This document shows, piece by piece, positions 57,421 to 64,000 of a DNA stretch of 64,000 bases. The notes below the pieces were generated by a model, which was given only the letters and a program-made list of their open reading frames with translations, had not been told where the DNA came from and did not search any database. The translations under genes were made by a program, and so were the position numbers. The DNA is from Begonia masoniana (lineage: Eukaryota; Streptophyta; Magnoliopsida; Cucurbitales; Begoniaceae): the NCBI GenBank assembly GCA_022432975.1, contig CM039510.1:35627468-35691467 (forward strand), in the 5' to 3' direction. Each line of letters begins with the position of its first letter. Positions within the stretch are counted from its first letter, which is position 1.

Positions 57421-57432
57421 TGGTATCAGAGC
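57421..57432 (+). other. Primer binding site of Tekay-3
   Basis: TGGTATCAGAGC lies 4 bases after the LTR and is an exact tRNA-iMet complement. Confidence 0.88.
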
Positions 57433-57579
57433 AAAACCGGGTTCTAAAACCGATTCTGCAGACTGCCTTTCAGCACTGACTATCACATGAGAACACTCCA
57501 GCAACTGTAAGTATTTATGATTTCAGTAAATGTCACTAAGTTAAGATGCATCTATAATTATTTGTCTAGGAATCCCAAA

Positions 57580-58563
57580 ATGGTTAGAGGTCAGCAGAGA
57601 GAGACCAATGAGGATAGCAATGCCATTGCTCAGTCGACAGAGTTGGTCATGCGCCAATCTCGCCAGATCGAACAGCTGATGACTGCTAGAGAGGAACAAG
57701 GCAACTCCAGTACTAATGCAACTCATGATCATGGGGGTGAGCGTTTCCACCGGCTTCGACCCCCGGTGTTTAATGGACATGTTTCAGATCCTATTTATGC
57801 TGAGGAGTGGGTTCGAAAGATAGAAGACATGTTTAAGTAAGCAAAGGTTGATGAAGGAGATAAGGTCACATATGTTGTTTTTCATTTGGAATTGAGTGCA
57901 AGGCATTGGTGGGATTCAATCCAGAACACCGCTAATGCCGGAGCTATGACCTGGGAAATGTTTAAGACTGCCTTCTTTGACAAGTACTTCAATAGGACTG
58001 TTCGGGCCAACAAGAAGAAGGAGTTCATGAATCTGCGACAAACTGGCTCTGTGACGGACTACATATGCAAATTTGATGCTTTATCCCCGTTTTCTCCCCG
58101 AATGATTGAGGATGATGAGGACAGGATTTACCAATTTGTTCAGGGACTGAAGCCGAGTTTGTAGATGAAAGTAAAGACTGCTGGGATACACAATGTACCT
58201 TATGGTGAAGTGACAGCTAAGGCCTTGGAGCTGGAAGAGGCAGAAATGACTGCATATGCCCAGCGTGAGCAACCAAGAAAATTCACGAAGGAAACTCAGC
58301 CGCCACCACGTCAGAACAAAGGATGGCAGCCGCAACAAAACAGGGGACCACAACAACAACAAGGTATAAAGAGACCCTTCAATCCGAATGATGATCAGGG
58401 AAAAGGAAAGCGACCAATAGCCCCTCAATGCCCCACCTGTCAGAAGAACCATCCCGGCGAATGCAAGTTACTTTCTGGCCGTTGTTTTAGATGTGACAAG
58501 GTCGGACATGTAGTCAGAGACTGCCCCATGCAACCCGATCCAAACCGAGCAAGAGTAATGCCC
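57580..58563 (+). pseudogene. Tekay-3 gag
   Basis: The ATG at 57580 is chosen because it follows the leader motif ACTGTAAGT and a CTAG/GA acceptor-like site as in the other Tekays. The frame shows FHRLRPPVFNG, AEEWVRKIEDMF, then TAA at 57838-57840, the core (ARHWWDSIQ, WEMFKTAFFDKYFNRTVR), TAG at 58162-58164, a Gln-rich region, and zinc knuckles [12 protein letters not shown] and [15 protein letters not shown]. All lie in the same frame as pol. Confidence 0.88.
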
Positions 58564-60829
58564 CGAGTCTTTGCTATGATGGAAGACGAAGACACCATGC
58601 AGCATATGGTCATAACAGGTACAATTATGATCTGTTGTGCTTCTGCTTATACACTTATAGACACGGGTGCCACACACTCATTTATTGCAACCTTGTTTGC
58701 GAGTAAGCATAAGTTAGAATACTTACCAGCTGATAGGCCATATAGTGTGATGTTACCATCGGTAAAGTCCTTGTATTCTGAACAGATATTGAAAGGCGAT
58801 ATTGTGTCCCTAGGAGATAAGAAGTTATATGTAGAACTCATTGTAGTTGACATGAAGGGATATGAAGTTATATTAGGAATGGATTGGTTATCCAAGCATT
58901 ATGCCACGATAAGTTGTAGGTCTGGATTAGTCGAGTTTGGACCCCCTAATGGAGATAAGTACACTTTCCAAGCTATCCCAAAAATAAGTAAGATACCGAT
59001 TATATCCTCGCTAGAGGCTCAGCGGTTACTGAAGGATGGTTGTGAGAGTTATCTAGCCAGTGTGATCGATAATCGGGTAAAGAACAAAATAGAGCTACAA
59101 GATATTTCTATAATTAAAGAGTTCCCTGATGTGTTTATGGATGATTTGCCAGGGTTACCACCCGATAGAGAAATAGAATTTGTAATTGATACGTATCCCG
59201 AGGCATTACCCGTATCTAAGAATCCTTATCGCATGGCACCTGTCGAGCTGAAGGAGTTCAAAGTCCAACTACAGGAATTAGTAGACAAGGGATTCATACG
59301 CCCTAGTAGTTCTCCCTGGGGTGCACCTGTGTTGTTCGTTAAGAAGAAAGATGGTTCCCTAAGGATGTGCATAGATTACCGAGAACTGAACAAGTTGACG
59401 ATTAAGAATAAATACCCCTTGCCCCGTATTGATGACTTATTTGACCAATTGCAAGGAGCTAAAGTGTTTTCAAAGATTGATTTGCATTCGGGGTACTATC
59501 AACTGAAAGTTAAGGAGAGTGATATACCTAAGACAGCTTTTAGGACCCGCTATGGACATTATGAATTCCTTGTGATGTCGTTTGGGTTAACCAATGCACC
59601 TGCAGCTTTTATGGATTTGATGAATCGAGTGTTTCGTGATTACTTGGACAAGTTTGTGATTGTATTTATAGATGATATTCTCATATACTCACAGACTGAG
59701 GCTGACCATATGGAACACTTAAGGATAGTTTTGACCACCCTGAGACAGCAATAACTTTATGCCAAGTTATCCAAATGTGAGTTCTGGTTGTATAAGGTTA
59801 ACTTTTTAGGCCATGTCATTTCTGCTGAGGGTATATCAGTAGATCCAACTAAGATTCAGGCTGTTAAGGACTGGCCACAGCCAAGGAATGTTAGTGAAGT
59901 CCGTAGTTTTCTTGATTTGGCAGGCTATTATAGGAAGTTTATTAAGGGATTTTCTATGATAGCTAAGCCTTTAACTAGTTTGACAAAGAAGGACACCAAG
60001 TACTCTTGGACCGAAGCTTGTGAAGATTGCTTCCAGACACTTAAGCTGAAGTTAACAACAGCTCCACTTTTGATTCTCCCAACTGAAGGAGGAAAGTTTA
60101 GTGTTTATTGTGATGCATCCAAAGTTGGGCTGGGGTGTGTTTTGATGCAAGAAGGCAAGGTTATAGCGTATGCCTCTAGGCAGCTAAAGAATTATGAACA
60201 GAACTACCCCACTCACGATTTGGAATTAGCCGCAGTTGTGTTTGCATTAAAGATTTGGAGACATTATCTGTATGGACAACAGTGTGAGGTATTTTCCAAC
60301 CATAAAAGCCTGAAGTACCTCTTTACTCAAAAGGAATTAAACATGAGACAGAAACGTTAGTTAGAATTTGTTAAAGACTATGACTTCGAAATTAAGTATC
60401 ATCTAGGCAAGGCTAATGCTGTAGCCGATGCTTTAAGCAGAATGTCAACGACAATGCAACCCGCATTATCAACCATGTCTATACCTTTGAGGAAGGAAGT
60501 TCAGAGGTTCGAATTGGAAATAGTTCCCGAGCTGTCAGCTTTACTGGCTGATTTATTTATCCGACCAACTATTTTGGACAGGATCAAGGAGGCACAACAA
60601 AAGGATTTGAAGGAGAATAGTAGCATGATGAATAAGTTAAAGGACGTCTCCTCAGAGTTCAGTCTCTCTAGTGATGGCACTTTGAAATTTAAGAACTGAT
60701 GGTACATTCCGAATGATAAGGAGTTGCGTGAGTTGATCTTGGCTGAAGCTCATTCTTCTTCCTTTTCTGTGAATCCTGGTAGCCCCAAGATGTATCAGGA
60801 TTTAAGGTTAACATTATTGGTGGCCAAAT
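58564..60829 (+). pseudogene. Tekay-3 protease, reverse transcriptase and RNase H
   Basis: Protease has [13 protein letters not shown] (about 58650). RT shows [54 protein letters not shown] and FIDD with Asp codons at 59671-59676. RNase H shows [19 protein letters not shown] and [20 protein letters not shown]. Stops lie at 59752-59754, 60358-60360 and 60697-60699, each at a place where Tekay-1 has a sense codon. A frameshift near 60805 precedes integrase. Confidence 0.9.
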
Positions 60830-61999
60830 ATGAAGAGGGATGTTGCTATGTATGTGGAGTCATGTTTGATATGCCAACAGGTTAAGGCAGAACACCAACG
60901 CCCAGGAGGTACCCTTCAACCCCTACCAATCCCTGAATGGAAGTGGGAAAACATTGCTATGGATTTTGTAGTAGGTTTGCCAAAGACAACTAAAGGACAT
61001 GATAGTATTTGGGTCGTGGTTGATAGAATGACAAAGTCGGCACACTTTATACCTGTAAGAATGACTTTCACAATGGACCAGCTTGCTGATGTGTATGTCC
61101 AAGAAATCATCAGGTTGCATGGAGTTCCTTTATCTATTGTATCCGATCGTGATCCTAGATTCACCTCAAGGTTTTGGCAAAGCTTACAAGGCACATTAGG
61201 ATCAAAATTATCTTTTAGCACTGCCTTCCACCCACAAACCGATGGACAATCTGAACGGACAATCCAAATACTTGAGGATATGTTGAGGGCATGTGTGCTT
61301 GAGTTCCAGACATCATGGAGTCGATACCTGCCATTGGTTGAATTCTCTTACAACAATAGTTACCAGTCCACCATAGGTATGGCACCTTATGAGGCACTGT
61401 ATGGCAGGAAGTGCAGGTCACCTTTGTACTGGGATGAGGTCGGTGAAGCAAAACTCCTAGGTCCCGAGATTTTGCAACAGATGTCGGACAAGATTGCCAC
61501 TATTAGGAAAAGAATGATAACTGCACAGAGCCGACAGAAGAGTTATGCAGACAAGAGGAGAAGAGACCTTGAGTTTTCTGTTGGCGATGAAGTTTTCCTG
61601 AGGATTTCACCATTTAAAGGAGTTTTAAGATTTGGTAAGAAAGAAAAGCTAAACCCACGATTTATTGGACCATTCCCCATCTTAGAAAGGATTGGCAGTA
61701 CGACATATAGATTGCAATTTCCTCCATCGCTGGAAAAGGAGCATAATGTTTTCCATGTGTCAATGTTAAGGAAATGCATACGGGATCCTACACATGTTGT
61801 TAAGCCAGTGGATGTCGAAATTGAACCATCGTTAATGTATGAAGAGAAGCCGGTGTAAATTTTGGAATCTGCAGTAAAAACTCTGAGGAATAAAGAAATT
61901 CCACTGGTGAAAGTTTTATGGATGAATCATGGTATCGAGGAAGCCACATGGGAAAGACAGCAGGACATGATGGAAAGATATCCTGAACTATTCGCTTGA
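60830..61999 (+). pseudogene. Tekay-3 integrase and chromodomain-like tail
   Basis: The frame is open from about 60806 to a TAA at 61856-61858. The core has Asp at 60962 ([15 protein letters not shown]), Asp at 61145 (SDRDPRFTSRF) and Glu at 61253 (TDGQSERT), giving D,D35E, then KSYADKRRRDLEF, GPFPILERIG and VFHVSMLRKCIRDP. After the stop the frame continues through ILESAVKTLRNKEIPLVKVL and EEATWERQQDMM to TGA at 61997-61999; this is the Tekay chromodomain-like tail. Confidence 0.9.
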
Positions 62000-62027
62000 T
62001 CAATTTTCGGGGACGAAAATTTTGTTT

Positions 62028-62040
62028 AAGGAGGGGTGGA
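62028..62040 (+). other. Polypurine tract of Tekay-3
   Basis: AAGGAGGGGTGGA lies directly before the 3' LTR. Confidence 0.85.
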
Positions 62041-63335
62041 TGTAACACCCAACAACTTCAATCAAGTGACTTACTAAATTATATTAACGGTCACGAATAT
62101 TCAATCTTTACGGTTTAGGGTTTTATGCCAAGCTTAATTAATTACATGTGGATCTAAACTAGGTTGAGTGGCAAAGTTGTAATAATGGAGGATTGAGGCC
62201 AGTATTTAAAGAAAAAGGAAAGGATTCAAACCTCATTTAAACCACTGTAGCCGACATCCCCAATTCCCGGCGATTTCTTCTCTCCCAAGCTCTCACTCTC
62301 TGTCAGCTGGAAATCCCTCCTTCGACGATCGGTTTCCTTGCTGCTTCTCGGCTACTTTGTGCTCGAGGTCCGAGTTTGACAATGTAGCTATCTTTTAGTC
62401 GTTAAGCTCTGTTTCAGCTATGTGTTGAGGTTCAGGATTCTTCAATGGCCGAGTATTAGTAAGGATATTTAAAATCTGAATGTAGTAATGTCATTCCGAA
62501 TCAACTCTGGACATTAAACAAACAACCCTGAGATATCGCTTATCGAATCTGTCTGTTCTGGGTTTTGGATTTCAAACTGCATAGAGAACTATACTAAGGA
62601 TTCGGGAGTGACTATAGCTATTAGATCCTAGGATGACTTGTGATTAGAACTAATAGGATTTTGTTTTAACTACTGCAATGTAAATGTTTTAGGTGAGGAA
62701 GGTGGAAGAGAAAGGAGCTCAAATTGCTAAGGAGACCAGGTAAGTGAATGAATAGGTTTCTCGGTCATTAGGACCCTACATCAAAGGATACTAGGTAGAA
62801 ACTCATATGATGAATAGAAGTTTCCCTTATGTTATTGTCTATTGTTTATGCTGATGATTAGCTCAGTGGTAAAGTTTCATGTTGAATGGTACTCAGTTCT
62901 GTAGCTTGATGATTTAAGAATTTTCATGTGCATGTATCATGAATGTTTTATGCATATGAAAATGTTTTATGTATATGAAAATGTTTTAGGAGCATGTCTT
63001 TGCATGAACAAGATAAGAATATAAAACTTATGCAACGTGAATTAAGAGAGGGTTGGGGGCGGTTTGGCGTATGCCACTATCCAAAAGAAGGACCATGATA
63101 CGACCCGCAAGGGAACTATGTGCACTCTCACTGTCAAACCCCCTTTACCAGCACAAATCCCCTCTTAATCCACACAACTTAAATGAAGAATATGATCAAT
63201 GACTATGAATGAAGAATATGATCAATGACTATGAATGATGAATATGATCAGTGACTATGAATGATGAGTATGATCCACGACTACGATTGATGAACATGAT
63301 CCATGACTATGAATGATGATTACGAGCAAAGATAT
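62041..63335 (+). repeat. Tekay-3 3' LTR, first part
   Basis: It starts TGTAACACCCAAC and is a close copy of 54002 onward, with a few small differences such as an added ATGTATATGAAA piece near 62955. It keeps the donor-like site and first arm (62775-62783). It is cut by S3 before the second arm and the 61-bp array. Confidence 0.92.
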
Positions 63336-64000
63336 TGTAACACCCGAGAATTTCCTATAACGCGTATAGGTCTAAGATTTAATGATAAAAGGGATTAGAT
63401 GTAAGTTATGCAAAGAGAGAAAGAATGCAAGTTTGACCATTCAAAAAGATTAGGTTTGAAAAGTCAAAGTATGGAAACCAATAAATCAACCAATAGGAAA
63501 TGGTTAGACATTAATTAAGGGTTGAAAAGGTGATGGTTTTTCATGATGCTTCACGTTGGAATTAAATGAGAAGAAAAAGTGACAAGTTGGAAAAGTCAAA
63601 AAGGACTTTTTGAAAAGCACCAATAGGAAGTGAAATTAAAGAAAAAGGCAAGTAATATATGATTGAAATAAAGTGAATTATGGATAGAAATCACGTTGGC
63701 ATTTAAGTGAATAAAAGTGAGGTTACTTTTATAAAAATTAAGAATTTTGTGGAGAAAATTAAAAGTAGGAAAAATATGGGTTTTAAAAGAGAGAATGTGA
63801 GGAGTAAAAAGCAATTTTTCTTCCTCTTCTTCCCCATTTCGTGGCAGCCACCATGGGAGGAGTTCTTCTTCATTTTTCTTCCATTTCTTCAAGGATTAAG
63901 GTAAGAAATTACATGGGTTTTTGTTTGTATATGTTTAGATATTGATTTTAGGAGTTATTAGAGTGTTTTGGTAGGTGTTGGTTAGGGTTTGAAAACCCTA
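63336..64000 (+). repeat. S3: start of another LTR element, right end outside the window
   Basis: TGTAACACCCGAGAATTTCC starts right after gatat (63331-63335, probable target duplicate), where the Tekay-3 LTR breaks off. The sequence resembles the minus strand of S1 (24030 downward), for example GAAAAGTCAAAG and CCAATAGGAA. Whether it is a full element or a solo LTR cannot be seen. Confidence 0.8.

Larger units (their letters stand above)
54002..64000 (+). mobile_element. Tekay-3: Tekay/Del chromovirus, right end outside the window
   Basis: A 3415-bp 5' LTR, primer site, gag-pol, polypurine tract and the first 1295 bp of the 3' LTR are present; the 3' LTR is interrupted at 63336 by S3. The target duplicate on the left is probably cttag (53997-54001). 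Its LTR family differs from Tekay-1 and Tekay-2, though protein and leader layout are alike. Confidence 0.9.

Noticed and set aside
63596..63904. ORFs on both strands near the right edge
   Set aside because: AT-rich start of the S3 LTR; no motif and similar sequence in S1 is not open in the same frame.

Overview
This window is nuclear DNA of a flowering plant, most likely a eudicot, from a heterochromatin-like region built almost wholly of nested LTR retrotransposons. Plant origin is shown by Athila-type Ty3/gypsy polyproteins (a DLGAS protease and an FMDD reverse transcriptase), Tekay/Del chromovirus polyproteins (FIDD reverse transcriptase, C-terminal chromodomain-like tail), tRNA-iMet and tRNA-Asp primer sites, and plant-transposon ORF3 proteins. 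I found no intact host gene, rRNA, tRNA or CRISPR array. Species cannot be named from the sequence.

Layout. (1) From 1 to 21312 lies a decayed Athila-like element (Athila-A), cut by the left edge. Its reverse transcriptase is split by a Tekay element (Tekay-1, 1118-14832, duplicated target atttc). Tekay-1's integrase tail is in turn split by a minus-strand non-autonomous Reina-like element (7625-12131, target aggtg) that keeps one uninterrupted 661-codon ORF. (2) From 21313 to 24452 lies an old remnant holding a solo LTR (S1, 21517-24030, target actcc). (3) At 24453 an LTR (LTR6) begins. It is split by Tekay-2 (25778-53071, target gttct). The 5' LTR of Tekay-2 is split by Athila-B (27276-49177, target ccatc). 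Athila-B is split by a minus-strand non-coding LARD-like element (30936-39296, target gcttt) and by a solo LTR (S2, 43487-46190, target cacga). This is four levels of nesting. (4) From 54002 lies Tekay-3, whose 3' LTR is split at 63336 by a last LTR (S3) that runs off the window.

The coding parts work as retrotransposon machinery: Gag shell, protease, reverse transcriptase, RNase H, integrase, and in the chromoviruses a C-terminal targeting domain. Nearly all copies are broken by stops and frameshifts. When the insertions are removed, reading frames run across the insertion sites, which confirms the nesting.

The most interesting signals are in the LTRs, not the proteins. A pair of complementary arms (CCTACATCAC and GTGATGTAGG type), 400-850 nt apart, occurs in several diverged LTR families with a compensated base change, and lies beside conserved splice-donor-like sites. 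The LARD family has a perfect 14-15 bp hairpin just after its probable TATA box, also with compensated changes. LTR6 holds a cluster of GATCGATC hairpins. Athila-B carries, in antisense between pol and ORF3, what looks like a captured piece of a host TBC/RabGAP gene.
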